This document shows positions 35,101 through 43,120 of a DNA stretch of 64,000 nt, in pieces (within the stretch, counting starts at the first letter, position 1; the number at the start of each line of letters is the position of its first letter). The position numbers and the translations under genes are program-made. This DNA comes from Gammaproteobacteria bacterium (GTDB lineage Bacteria > Pseudomonadota > Gammaproteobacteria > Nevskiales > Nevskiaceae): positions 1-64,000 of the forward strand of contig JAPLSB010000018.1 in assembly GCA_026398875.1 (NCBI GenBank). The letters run 5' to 3'. Below the pieces are notes generated by a model that worked only from the letters and a program-made list of their open reading frames with translations, ran no database searches and was not told where the DNA came from.

Positions 35101-35884
35101 TAGCGTGCCTTGACCTCATACCGTGCATGAGTGTCGGAACGCTTGCCGGGACGCGCCGAGAATTTGTCCCGGAGCCGTTTCGCGGCGGCGAAACAGCTGC
35201 CGCTGGATGGATTCCTCATGTCGTCTCCTCGCTGTTTTTCGGACCGGGAACCGGCCTCTGTTCGTTATCGCGTGGTGACTCACAAGCCACTTCGCGTCGT
35301 CCACTGATTATTCAGACGTGACTCGAACACGCATGACGACTTGTGCAATTCATCTGTCCCTTAGTGCACAACACCAGTTGGTGCGCCGCACAAGATTGGG
35401 CACGCGCGTTGGACTCTTCTGCGCTGCGATAACGTGAGTGGCTGGGCCTGCAAATCGCCGCAGCGTCGATTCGGCTACAGCTGGCGGGCGCAACCGAGGC
35501 GCCGCGCGGATCACGATCGCAGCACGGGTCATCGAATCACTTGGTGTACCCGCCGTACTGCGGCGGCTGGCTCGCCATCGCACTCGCAAGGCTTGCATCG
35601 ATGCCAGGGCAACCTGACCTTGCGCGGACAGCAACCAGGTTGCCGTCGGCGCGAATCCGGGTATCGCCAACACTGGCGAACGCCGCGTCGTGCACTGTTC
35701 GCCATGGCGGACATGACCCGGCGTGCAATGCGCCTGTTGCCGCGTGCAATTCGCCGGCCTTGCGATTGCTGCGGGCTGCCTGTCACCCGATACTCAAGAC
35801 TCAACTATCGATCCGGATATCGCCCGAGTGCGTCATCGCTGCACGCGCCCAAGCGAATGTCCGTTGTGCACGGAGGAGTGAGCA
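35101..35884. promoter_or_regulatory. 784-bp divergent regulatory region between the RND module and tmoA
   Basis: No credible gene is seen. It must hold promoters for both directions. Visible elements are the 21-bp-spaced repeats at 35724-35755, a third related copy at about 35689-35703 and a weaker 21-bp-spaced TGCA pair at 35344 and 35365. A palindrome (CACCA 35372-35376 / TGGTG 35379-35383) lies next to that pair on the RND side. The tmoA ribosome-binding site GGAGGAG is at 35872-35878. I find no clear sigma-54 motif. Confidence 0.6.
35721..35755 (+). promoter_or_regulatory. Direct repeats with 21-bp spacing upstream of tmoA
   Basis: GCGTGCAATGCGCC (35721-35734) and GCGTGCAATTCGCC (35742-35755) agree at 13 of 14 bases, and the TGCA cores are exactly 21 bp apart. 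XylS-type AraC regulators bind two direct repeats starting TGCA with that same 21-bp period. The repeats end 129 bp before the tmoA ATG, suitable for activation. The AraC-type regulator at 43121 is the obvious candidate ligand; the NahR-type LysR protein is the alternative. Confidence 0.6.
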
Positions 35885-37387
35885 ATGACCGTCTTGAATC
35901 GGCTTGATTGGTACAACATCGCCAGAGATACGAACTGGACGCCGACCTATGTATCCGACAAGGATTTGTTTCCGGAAGAACTGACCTGCGCTTTCGGCTT
36001 GCCGGCCGAAGCCTTCGAGGAATACGACGAGCCGTACAAGACGACGTACCCCGAATACGTCAAGGTGCAGCGCGAAAAGGATGCCGGCGCCTACTCGGTC
36101 AAGGCCGCGCTCGAGCGCAGCAAGATGTACGAGAACGCATCACCAGGCTGGCTGTCGGTCCTCAAGCTGCATTTCGGTGCGATTGCCCGCGGCGAGTATT
36201 CGGCGTCCAGCGCCGAGTGCCGCATGGTTCGCTTCGGCCGCGCACCCGGCATGCGCAACATGGCGACGTTCGGAATGATGGACGAGATCCGGCATAGCCA
36301 GATCCAGCTGTTCTTCCCGCATCAGTACGTGTCCAAGGATCGCCAGTTCGACTGGGCGTTCAAGTCCTACGACACCAACGAGTGGGCGATGATCGCCGCG
36401 CGCCACTTCTTCGACGATATGATGGTCACGCGCGGCGCCGTCGGCGTCGGCATGATGCTGACGTTCGCCTTCGAGACCGGCTTCACCAACATGCAGTTCC
36501 TCGGCTTGGCAGCCGATGCTGCAGAAGCCGGCGACTGGAGCTTCTCGTCGCTGATCTCGAGCATCCAGACCGACGAGTCGCGCCATGCGCAGATTGGCGG
36601 ACCGCTGGTGCAGATCTTGGTCAAGAACGGCAAGAAGGCCGAAGCGCAGAAGATGGTCGATATCTCGATCTGGCGGGCCTGGAAGCTGTTCTCGATCCTC
36701 ACCGGCCCGGTGATGGACTACTACACGCCGCTGGAGCATCGCAAGCAGTCGTTCAAGGAATTCATGCAGGAGTGGATCGTCGGCCAGTTCGAGCGCTCGC
36801 TGCTCGAACTGGGCCTCGACAAGCCATGGTTCTGGGACGACTTCCTGCGCGAGATCGACGAGCAGCACCACGGCATGCACCTCGGCGTCTGGTTCTGGCG
36901 CCCGACAGTCTGGTGGGATCCGGCCGCTGGCGTGTCGCCTGCCGAACGTCAGTGGCTCGAAGAAAAGTACCCGGGCTGGAACGACACCTGGGGCCACTGC
37001 TGGGACGTGATCACCGAAAACGCGCTCGAAGGCAACATGGCCAAGACGCTTCCGGAAACGCTGCCGGTGGTCTGCAACATGTGCCAGCTGCCGATCAACT
37101 ACACGCCGGGTCCGAAGTGGACGATGCGCGACTTCCCGCTGACGCATGCCGGCCGCGATTATCACTTCTGCTCCGAAGGCTGCCGCTGGGTGTTCGAGCA
37201 GGAGCCCAGCCGCTACAAGGATCATCAGTCGCTGGTCGACCGCTTCCTCGATGGCCAGATCCAGCCGCCAGACCTCGGCGGCGCGCTCAAGTTCATGGGG
37301 CTCTCCCCCGGCGAGATGGGCGACGACGCGCTGAAGTTCGCGTGGGTCGAAGAGGTCCGCGCCGATCGCATCAAGAAAGCAAGCTGA
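35885..37387 (+). CDS. tmoA: Toluene-4-monooxygenase-like hydroxylase, large (alpha) subunit
   Basis: Diiron catalytic subunit of a soluble bacterial multicomponent monooxygenase that hydroxylates aromatic rings using O2. The 500-residue length and numbering match TmoA. Iron ligands are Glu104 (ARGEYS), Glu134 and His137 (MMDEIRHSQ), Glu197 (FETGFTNMQF), Glu231 and His234 (TDESRHAQ). The conserved Thr201 and Phe205 are present. Position 180, which I recall as Ile in toluene-4-monooxygenase, is Met here, so the substrate pocket may differ. The C-terminal third has a YHS-like region (VCNMCQLPINYTPGP...YHFCSEGCRWVF) with four cysteines. First gene of tmoABCDE, preceded by GGAGGAG. Confidence 0.96.
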   Translation: MTVLNRLDWYNIARDTNWTPTYVSDKDLFPEELTCAFGLPAEAFEEYDEPYKTTYPEYVKVQREKDAGAYSVKAALERSKMYENASPGWLSVLKLHFGAIARGEYSASSAECRMVRFGRAPGMRNMATFGMMDEIRHSQIQLFFPHQYVSKDRQFDWAFKSYDTNEWAMIAARHFFDDMMVTRGAVGVGMMLTFAFETGFTNMQFLGLAADAAEAGDWSFSSLISSIQTDESRHAQIGGPLVQILVKNGKKAEAQKMVDISIWRAWKLFSILTGPVMDYYTPLEHRKQSFKEFMQEWIVGQFERSLLELGLDKPWFWDDFLREIDEQHHGMHLGVWFWRPTVWWDPAAGVSPAERQWLEEKYPGWNDTWGHCWDVITENALEGNMAKTLPETLPVVCNMCQLPINYTPGPKWTMRDFPLTHAGRDYHFCSEGCRWVFEQEPSRYKDHQSLVDRFLDGQIQPPDLGGALKFMGLSPGEMGDDALKFAWVEEVRADRIKKAS

Positions 37388-37405
37388 TCGGCAAGCCGCC
37401 GCAAG

Positions 37406-37433
37406 CTCCGGCGAGCGTCGACGCTCGCCGGAG
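37406..37433. other. 28-bp perfect palindrome between tmoA and tmoB
   Basis: Bases 37406-37433 are their own reverse complement; in RNA this gives a 12-bp GC-rich stem with a TCGA loop (37418-37421). It begins 19 bp after the tmoA stop and is followed by an A-rich stretch, then the strong tmoB ribosome-binding site. There is no T-run, so it is more likely an RNA stability or partial read-through element than a full terminator. Confidence 0.75.
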
Positions 37434-37484
37434 ACGATCAAACCGATAAAAACACAACATCAATTTCCGGGAGGAGGGAGCGCG

Positions 37485-37769
37485 ATGGCTCTGTTTCCGC
37501 TGACATCGAATTTCCAGGAGGACTTCGTTCTCCAGCTGGTCGCGGTCGATACCGACAACAACATGGATGAAGTGGCTGCCGCTGCAGCCGTGCATTCGGT
37601 GGGTCGCCGCGTCAAGGCGCGCCCGGGTGTGCTTCGCGTCCGTCGCCAGGGCGCCAGCGAGCCGTTCGCACGCGACCTGAAGGTCGCTGATGCCGGGCTG
37701 CGGCCGATGGAGTGTGTCGAGATCTATTGGGAGGGCTCGACGGCCCATCTTCGCGAGCCTCGCCACTGA
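37485..37769 (+). CDS. tmoB: Toluene monooxygenase-like hydroxylase gamma subunit
   Basis: Small structural subunit of the hydroxylase heterohexamer (ABE)2. The 94-residue protein matches TmoB in length and form (MALFPLTSNFQEDFVLQLVAVDTDNNMDEVA...VRPG-type middle RPGVLRVRRQG and the end ECVEIYWEG), an ubiquitin-like fold. A strong ribosome-binding site (GGAGGAGGGAG) precedes the ATG. The 97-bp gap to tmoA is the largest inside the operon and holds a palindrome. Confidence 0.92.
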   Translation: MALFPLTSNFQEDFVLQLVAVDTDNNMDEVAAAAAVHSVGRRVKARPGVLRVRRQGASEPFARDLKVADAGLRPMECVEIYWEGSTAHLREPRH

Positions 37770-37778
37770 GCATCCGAC

Positions 37779-38114
37779 ATGACATTTCAAAAAGTCTGCA
37801 AGCTCGAAGACCTCTGGGAAGGTGACATGGAGGCCTTCGAGGTCGATGGCGAAGAAGTGCTGGTGGTCTGGCCTGAAGGTGGCGAACCCTGTGCGTTCCA
37901 GGGCGCCTGTCCACATCAGGACATCCCGCTGGTCGAGGGCAGATTCGACGGCAAGATGGTGCATTGCCGCGCGCACCAGTGGAGCTTCTGCGCCAGCACT
38001 GGCAAGGGCGTCAACCCGGATCACACGCAGCTTGCGCGGTACCCGATCAAGATCGAGAACGGTGAGGTGCTCGTCCAGGTCGAGGGCATCAAGCCCCTGT
38101 TTTCCGCAACCTGA
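37779..38114 (+). CDS. tmoC: Toluene monooxygenase-like Rieske ferredoxin
   Basis: Carries electrons from the reductase to the diiron hydroxylase. The 111-residue protein has the Rieske [2Fe-2S] ligands CPH (GACPHQDIPL) and CRAH (HCRAHQWSF), as in TmoC. It starts 9 bp after tmoB. Confidence 0.96.
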   Translation: MTFQKVCKLEDLWEGDMEAFEVDGEEVLVVWPEGGEPCAFQGACPHQDIPLVEGRFDGKMVHCRAHQWSFCASTGKGVNPDHTQLARYPIKIENGEVLVQVEGIKPLFSAT

Positions 38115-38122
38115 GACTACCC

Positions 38123-38437
38123 GTGAGCAGCCACCACATCAGCACCGCACACCTCAACAATCGCGTCGGTCCGGTGCTTCGCCAGGGTGCGCTGGCCAAG
38201 GCGGTCGTCGAGGCTGCCGAAGCCGACAACCCCGATCGCGTCATCGTGGTCGAAGACAAGGTCGCCTACGTCCGCATATCCACCGATGGCGAGATGATCC
38301 TGCGCCGCACGACGATCGAGGAAATGCTCGGCCAGCCGTTTCAGATGCGCGATCTCGAAGTCGAGCTCAGCTCCTTTGCAGGACGCATCGACAACGCCGA
38401 AGAGTACATTCGCTTCTACTTCGAAAAGACTTTCTAG
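38123..38437 (+). CDS. tmoD: Toluene monooxygenase-like effector (coupling) protein
   Basis: Cofactor-free protein that docks on the hydroxylase and couples O2 activation to hydroxylation. The 104-residue product has the MmoB/DmpM fold signature DRVIVVEDKVAYVRISTDGE and RDLEVELSSFAGRI. The start is GTG at 38123-38125, 8 bp after tmoC. Length equals TmoD. Confidence 0.94.
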   Translation: MSSHHISTAHLNNRVGPVLRQGALAKAVVEAAEADNPDRVIVVEDKVAYVRISTDGEMILRRTTIEEMLGQPFQMRDLEVELSSFAGRIDNAEEYIRFYFEKTF

Positions 38438-38446
38438 GAATCCACC

Positions 38447-39436
38447 ATGAGCGACGTTGAAATTCTCAAGCCGTTGAAGACCTGGAGCCATCTTGCGGCG
38501 CGTCGGCGCAAGCCCAGCGAATACGAGATTGTCTCGGTCAACCTGCAGTACAACGACCGTCCCGGTTCGGCGGCACCGTACGAGCTGGACCCGAACGTGT
38601 TCATGAATCGCTGGTATGTCGAGCATCGGAACAACAGCCCGCTGAAGCACAAGGACTGGAACAGCTTCCGCGATCCGGACGAGCTGATCTACCGCACCTA
38701 CTGCCTGATGCAGGACGGACAGGAAACCTACGTATACAGCCTGTTTGACCAGTTCAGCGCGCGCGAACACGACAAGGCACTGACACCGCAGTGGGCAGGC
38801 ACCCTCGCCCGCCTCTACACGCCGTCGCGCTACCTGCTGCACACCGTGCAGATGGCGTCGGCCTATCTCGCGCAGATGGCACCGGCGAGCACCATCGAGA
38901 ACTGCGCGTCGTTCCAGGCCATGGATTCGTTCCGCTGGCTGAGCCACGTCGCCTATCGCACCAAGGAACTCGAAGGCAGCTTTGCCGACAAGGGCTTCGG
39001 CAAGGACGAGCGTCACTACTGGGAACAGGACGCCGCCTGGCAAGGCTTCCGCGAGCTGATGGAAAAGACGCTCGTGGCCTATGACTGGGCCGAATGCTTC
39101 GTTGCGCTGAATCTGGTCGCCAAGCCCGCCATTGAGGAAGGCATGCTGCGCCTGCTCGGCAATGTCGGCCGCCGCAACGGCGATCTGGTGATGAGCCTGC
39201 TCGCCGATGCCGAGCTGATCGACGCCACCCGGCATCGCCGCTGGGTGGCAGCACTGGTCAAGCTGGCACTGGAAACCGACGGCAACGCCGACGTGATTCG
39301 CGGCTGGATCGCGAAGTGGACGCCGCTGGCCGATGCGGCGATCGACGCGTACGCCAGCGCCATTTCGGAGTCGCAGAGCGCCGCCGATGCTGCCAAGCAA
39401 GCCACGGCCACGTTCCGCGCGTCACTGGGCCTGTAA
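38447..39436 (+). CDS. tmoE: Toluene monooxygenase-like hydroxylase, small (beta) subunit
   Basis: Beta subunit of the hydroxylase, structurally like TmoA but without the metal site. The 329-residue length equals that of the family. Typical segments are LKPLKTWSHLAARRRKPSEYEIVS, NRWYVEHRNNSPLKHKDWNSFRDPDELIYRTY and the helical SFQAMDSFRWLSHVAYRTKEL. It starts 9 bp after tmoD. A terminator follows 24 bp downstream, closing the operon without a tmoF. Confidence 0.95.
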   Translation: MSDVEILKPLKTWSHLAARRRKPSEYEIVSVNLQYNDRPGSAAPYELDPNVFMNRWYVEHRNNSPLKHKDWNSFRDPDELIYRTYCLMQDGQETYVYSLFDQFSAREHDKALTPQWAGTLARLYTPSRYLLHTVQMASAYLAQMAPASTIENCASFQAMDSFRWLSHVAYRTKELEGSFADKGFGKDERHYWEQDAAWQGFRELMEKTLVAYDWAECFVALNLVAKPAIEEGMLRLLGNVGRRNGDLVMSLLADAELIDATRHRRWVAALVKLALETDGNADVIRGWIAKWTPLADAAIDAYASAISESQSAADAAKQATATFRASLGL

Positions 39437-39460
39437 CCGCGGCCAGCTTCAGACGCACCC

Positions 39461-39502
39461 AGCCCGGACCACGGCCGCAACTGTGATCCGGGCTTTTTCT
39501 TT
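39461..39502 (+). terminator. Rho-independent terminator after tmoE
   Basis: An 8-bp stem AGCCCGGA (39461-39468) with TCCGGGCT (39487-39494), followed by a T-rich run (TTTTTCTTT). It sits 24 bp after the tmoE stop and ends the tmoABCDE transcript. Confidence 0.85.
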
Positions 39503-39658
39503 GCTGTGCCAGTTGCTTCGCTACCCGGCTGCGGCCGACGCTTCGGCGCCCGTGCGCGATCAAGAGCGGGCGATGCCCTGGTGAGTGGTGCGCGACACCA
39601 CCGCTGCCGAATCAGAGTCTGCCGCGACGACCGCTAACGACCGCCCGGCGCTGTCTCC

Positions 39659-39687
39659 CGCTTCGGGATGCGATACATCCCGAAGCG
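39659..39687. terminator. 12-bp perfect hairpin at the end of the inverted tmoF gene
   Basis: CGCTTCGGGATG (39659-39670) pairs with CATCCCGAAGCG (39676-39687) around a 5-base loop, 40 bp past the tmoF stop. No T-run follows on the tmoF strand, so it may act as a 3' stability element or a barrier between the convergent transcripts rather than a classical terminator. Confidence 0.55.
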
Positions 39688-39726
39688 CTTATTCAAGACC
39701 AATCGAACGGTGCCGACGGCACCTGA

Positions 39727-40767
39727 TCAGACGAAACGATCGTAGAAGATCTGGCTGACCGGCACCTTCAGCTCCAGCAGCATGCGCTGCACGGCGTCGG
39801 TCATCGCGGGCGGACCGCAGAAGTAGTAATCGTTGGCCGCGGGATCGCCTTCGCGCTCGAGATGCTGACGCGCGATGTCGTGGATGTAGCCGCGTTCGCC
39901 TGACCAGGGTTCGGCGCAGTCAGGATCCGAGATCGCGTAGTGCCGCGTCAGCCGCGCATCAAGCTGTTCATCGCGCGCGATCAGCAAGTCGGCGCAGAGA
40001 TCACTCGGCCGACGGCCACCGAAGTACAGCGTGATCTTGCGATCGGCGTGGCCGCTGCGCGCAGCACCGGCAAGGATCGACAACACTGGCGACAGACCCG
40101 ATCCGCCAGCGATACAGACGATATCGCGCCGTCCGCTGTCGCGCAGGTACGACATGCCGTAAGGGCCATCGAGCACGATCTCGTCACCGACCTGCAGGCC
40201 GTCGAACAGCACCTTGCCGCCGGCGCCATTGACCATGCGCTTGATCGTGAAACGCCACTCGCCGTCCTCGTTGCCGAGATTGGACATCGAATACGCACGG
40301 TCGCCGGTGACACCCGGCAAGCTCAGCAACGCGAACTGCCCGGGAAGGAAGTCGGCGGCATCGTCGATCACGAACGAGAACTGCGCCATGTCATGGGTCA
40401 GATCCTCGCGCGCCGACAGGCTGGCGCGATGACGGCGCGGGCGCGGGCCCAGGCCACCGCTGGCTGGCAGCCGTGCAGCGATCATGCAGTCCGATCGCGG
40501 ACGCGCCTGACAGGCCAGTCGATAGCCACGGTCACGACTGCGCGTCGGCAGGCCCGGCGCCTCCGGCCACAGGTCATCGATCTCGCCGCTTTTCAACTGC
40601 ACACGGCAAGCGCCGCAGCCACCCGAGGCACACTCGTAAGGCAGGCTGACGCCGCTGCGCAGCGCGGCGCGCAGAACCGTATCACCGGGCATGCAGGTGA
40701 ACTCCGCTCCGCCCTCGGCGAAGCGGATACGGTGACCGGCAGCAGTGCCTTCAGCGGACAAGGGCAT
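39727..40767 (-). CDS. tmoF: Toluene monooxygenase-type NADH:ferredoxin oxidoreductase
   Basis: FAD and [2Fe-2S] reductase passing electrons from NADH to the Rieske ferredoxin. The 346-residue protein has an N-terminal plant-type ferredoxin domain (CASGGCGACRV then RLACQ), an FAD domain with RAYSMSN (RxYS), and an NAD domain with IAGGSGLSPVLSIL and YFCGPPAMTDAV. Length and order fit TmoF. Unlike the standard tmoABCDEF order, it is on the opposite strand and convergent with tmoE, so it is expressed from its own promoter in the 40768-41125 region. Confidence 0.92.
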   Translation of the reverse strand: MPLSAEGTAAGHRIRFAEGGAEFTCMPGDTVLRAALRSGVSLPYECASGGCGACRVQLKSGEIDDLWPEAPGLPTRSRDRGYRLACQARPRSDCMIAARLPASGGLGPRPRRHRASLSAREDLTHDMAQFSFVIDDAADFLPGQFALLSLPGVTGDRAYSMSNLGNEDGEWRFTIKRMVNGAGGKVLFDGLQVGDEIVLDGPYGMSYLRDSGRRDIVCIAGGSGLSPVLSILAGAARSGHADRKITLYFGGRRPSDLCADLLIARDEQLDARLTRHYAISDPDCAEPWSGERGYIHDIARQHLEREGDPAANDYYFCGPPAMTDAVQRMLLELKVPVSQIFYDRFV

Positions 40768-41125
40768 CCACCGCGCTTAACACCACAGTCTTGATCTGCA
40801 AGGTCACATACTCAATTGAAGGCACAAGAGCGGGCTGCCAATATCGCCCCATCGTGCACGAATGATTAAAGCGAAGCGCTTCATGGTCCATGGCTGGATC
40901 CTGAACGTGTCGGGATGGCTCTAGCATTGACAACTCCACTGGCGCGTTCAATAGGACCGTGATGATGAGCGGCATCATCGCGCTGAATGTTCGAACGATC
41001 GATATCGGAGGACACTGCAGCCGTTGTCGCACGGTGATCAAACGACTCACCTTCCACGCATTGCGACGGCATGGCGTCATCCTCGTTTCCGGCTGACAGC
41101 ACGCGCACATCCGATTGCCAGACCG
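40768..41125. promoter_or_regulatory. 358-bp divergent region between tmoF and the LysR gene
   Basis: Must hold promoters for both genes. Visible palindromes include GAAGCGCTTC near 40874-40883 and a cluster TTCGAA, CGATCG, CGATATCG within about 40990-41006, close to the LysR start. One TGCA-type site (GTGCACGAATG) is near 40854. These are candidate LysR boxes; none can be assigned with certainty. No gene is seen. Confidence 0.45.
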
Positions 41126-42046
41126 ATGAATCTGAACGACCTTGACCTGAACCTGCTGCGCGTGTTTCACCAGTTGATGATCGAGCGCCGGGTATCCAGC
41201 GCTGCGGAATCGCTTGGCGTTTCGCAGCCCGCCGTCAGCAATGCCCTCAAGCGGCTGCGCAGCCTGCTTGGCGACGAACTGTTCCTGCGCACCGCGCAAG
41301 GCATGCTGCCTACGCCGCTGGCGGAACAGATTGCCGAGCCGATTGCCTATGCGATGGATTCGATCCGCGCAGCGATGAATCAGCAGGTGCACTTCGACCC
41401 CGCCAGTGCCCAGCGCGAGTTCGTCATGAGCCTCATTGACCTTGGCGACATGTTCTTCCTGCCGCCATTGCTGACCCAGGTCTGCCAGCAAGCGCCCGGC
41501 GTGCGCATCAATGTCGCGCGCAGCCTGACATCGACGCTGAAGGACGACATGGAAGCCGGCCGCATCGATATCGCGATCGGTCTGCTGCCGCAGCTGCAAG
41601 GCAGCTTCTTCCGGCAGCGGCTGTTCCGTCAGAGCTACGTACTAGCCTTCCGCCGCGAACATCCGCTGGCGCGACAGGCAACCGTCACCCAGGCCGATTT
41701 CATCGGCTGCGAACATGTCGTGGTGTCGCCGGGCACCGGCCATGGCGAAATCGATCGCCTGATGGAGCGCAAGGGCATCGAGCGCCGGATCCGAGCGACC
41801 GTCCCGCACTTCAATGCCATCGGCAGCATCCTGGAGGCCACCGACCTCGTGGCCACGATTCCGTTGCGGCTTGCCGAGATGCTGCGCCGGCCGTTCGGCA
41901 TCAGCTTCGTTCACCATCCGGTGGAACTGCCCGAGGTCTCGATCGATATCTTCTGGAACGCGCGGCTGCACCGCGATCCCGCCAACCAATGGCTGCGCAG
42001 GCTGATCTTCCGCCTGTTCTCCGACCAGCAGATCGGAGGCGCCTGA
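41126..42046 (+). CDS. LysR-family regulator, NahR/DntR type
   Basis: Transcription factor with an N-terminal winged helix (LDLNLLRVFHQLMIERRVSSAAESLGVSQPAVSNALKRL) and a periplasmic-binding-like inducer domain. The 306-residue product closely resembles the NahR/NagR/DntR group: FDPASAQREFVMSLIDLGD, AGRIDIAIGLLPQLQGSFFRQRLF, GTGHGEIDRLMERKGI and VPHFNAIGSILEATDLVATIP all match in kind and position. That group senses salicylate-like aromatic acids, but the ligand here is unproven. The start is ATG 41126-41128; an upstream in-frame start adds 34 unrelated residues. It ends 3 bp before the next gene. Confidence 0.9.
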   Translation: MNLNDLDLNLLRVFHQLMIERRVSSAAESLGVSQPAVSNALKRLRSLLGDELFLRTAQGMLPTPLAEQIAEPIAYAMDSIRAAMNQQVHFDPASAQREFVMSLIDLGDMFFLPPLLTQVCQQAPGVRINVARSLTSTLKDDMEAGRIDIAIGLLPQLQGSFFRQRLFRQSYVLAFRREHPLARQATVTQADFIGCEHVVVSPGTGHGEIDRLMERKGIERRIRATVPHFNAIGSILEATDLVATIPLRLAEMLRRPFGISFVHHPVELPEVSIDIFWNARLHRDPANQWLRRLIFRLFSDQQIGGA

Positions 42047-42049
42047 ACG

Positions 42050-43039
42050 ATGGAAGTCCTCGTTCGGCCTGCCGGCCGCGTCATCAGCGTCAAGCCTGGC
42101 GACAAGTTCCTGCCAGCGCTGCGCGCCGAGGGGCTGGCCATCTCATACAGCTGCGAAGACGGTCGCTGCGGGCTGTGCCGCTGCAAGCTGCTGCGCGGCA
42201 ACGTCGTCGAATCGGCGCGCCCACCACGGCCGCTGTTCGGTCATCGCACCCGCTACGTGCTGGCCTGCCAGAGCTCCCCCGCCGATGATTGCGCGATCGA
42301 GATTCCGGACGCCGACGAGCCGGTGACGCACCTGCAGCGGCGCTTGCGCACGCAGGTACTTGGCGTCGAGCCGCTGGGCCACAACGTTCGGCTGCTTCGC
42401 CTGGCAAACACGGAAAACCTGCAGTTCTCGCCGGGCCAGTTTGTCGAGCTGGAACTCGGCCGCAGCTTTTCGCGCGTCTATTCGCTTGCCGGCCTGCCTG
42501 GCGACGATGAGTTGCGTTTCCATGTCCGCATTCATCCGCAAGGCAGCGCAGGTCAGATGATTTCCGAACGCCTGCAGGTCGGCACTCCGCTGCGGCTGCG
42601 CGCGCCGTACGGCGCTGCCTGGCTGCGGCGCCGGCACGATGGTCCGCTGCTGGTCGCGTCCTCGGGTACCGGGCTGGCGCCGGTGCTGTCGATCCTGCGC
42701 GGCATTGCCGCAGCCCGGCTCGCCAACCCCGTGCATGTCTATGTCAGCTTCCTGCTTCGCGAGGATGTGTACGGACTCGACGAACTGTCAGCAGCACTGG
42801 AACGCATTCCGAACCTGCGCAGCTCGCAGGTCATCGTCGCCTATGGGGCCATCAAGCGCGGTCTGCGCCGGGGTCTGCTGACCGAGGCGCTTGAAGCCGA
42901 TATCCCGAACTTCCGCGACTGGCAAGCCAATCTCTATGGCTCGCCATTCGCGATTGATGCGGCGATCCATCTGCTGCGCCGACGAGGCATCAGCGAGGAT
43001 GATCTCCACGCCGACCCTTTCCATCCATTCGGAAGCTGA
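42050..43039 (+). CDS. NahAa-type ferredoxin reductase (2Fe-2S, FAD)
   Basis: Electron-transfer reductase like those of naphthalene and nitroarene dioxygenases. The 329-residue protein has the plant-type ferredoxin start (ISYSCEDGRCGLCRCKL...VLACQSS), an FAD segment (SRVYSLAGLPGDDELRFHVR) and an NAD domain (SSGTGLAPVLSILRG). Residue pattern and length are those of NahAa rather than TmoF. It is 3 bp after the NahR-type regulator and certainly co-transcribed. No Rieske dioxygenase is present in the window, so it could serve as a second reductase for the tmo ferredoxin, or be a relic of a dioxygenase operon. Confidence 0.9.
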   Translation: MEVLVRPAGRVISVKPGDKFLPALRAEGLAISYSCEDGRCGLCRCKLLRGNVVESARPPRPLFGHRTRYVLACQSSPADDCAIEIPDADEPVTHLQRRLRTQVLGVEPLGHNVRLLRLANTENLQFSPGQFVELELGRSFSRVYSLAGLPGDDELRFHVRIHPQGSAGQMISERLQVGTPLRLRAPYGAAWLRRRHDGPLLVASSGTGLAPVLSILRGIAAARLANPVHVYVSFLLREDVYGLDELSAALERIPNLRSSQVIVAYGAIKRGLRRGLLTEALEADIPNFRDWQANLYGSPFAIDAAIHLLRRRGISEDDLHADPFHPFGS

Positions 43040-43120
43040 AGCGGATACCGGTCGTTCCACTCGTTAGCCGCCGGCCTGAAGGCGGGCCGCCGCCGCAATG
43101 GCAGAGGCCCGCGCGCGGAC

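Noticed and set aside
32527..35103. 858-codon plus-strand frame opposite the RND transporter
   Set aside because: His/Asp/Arg-rich with no domain; the antisense transporter frame has clear membrane helices and conserved motifs.
35116..35304. 62-codon minus-strand frame upstream of the RND gene
   Set aside because: Arg-rich, no homology seen, and it lies in the expected divergent promoter region. Kept as regulatory DNA.
35101..35884. Sigma-54 promoter for tmoA
   Set aside because: Aromatic monooxygenase operons are often sigma-54 driven, but no GG-N10-GC pair with a good surrounding consensus was found here.
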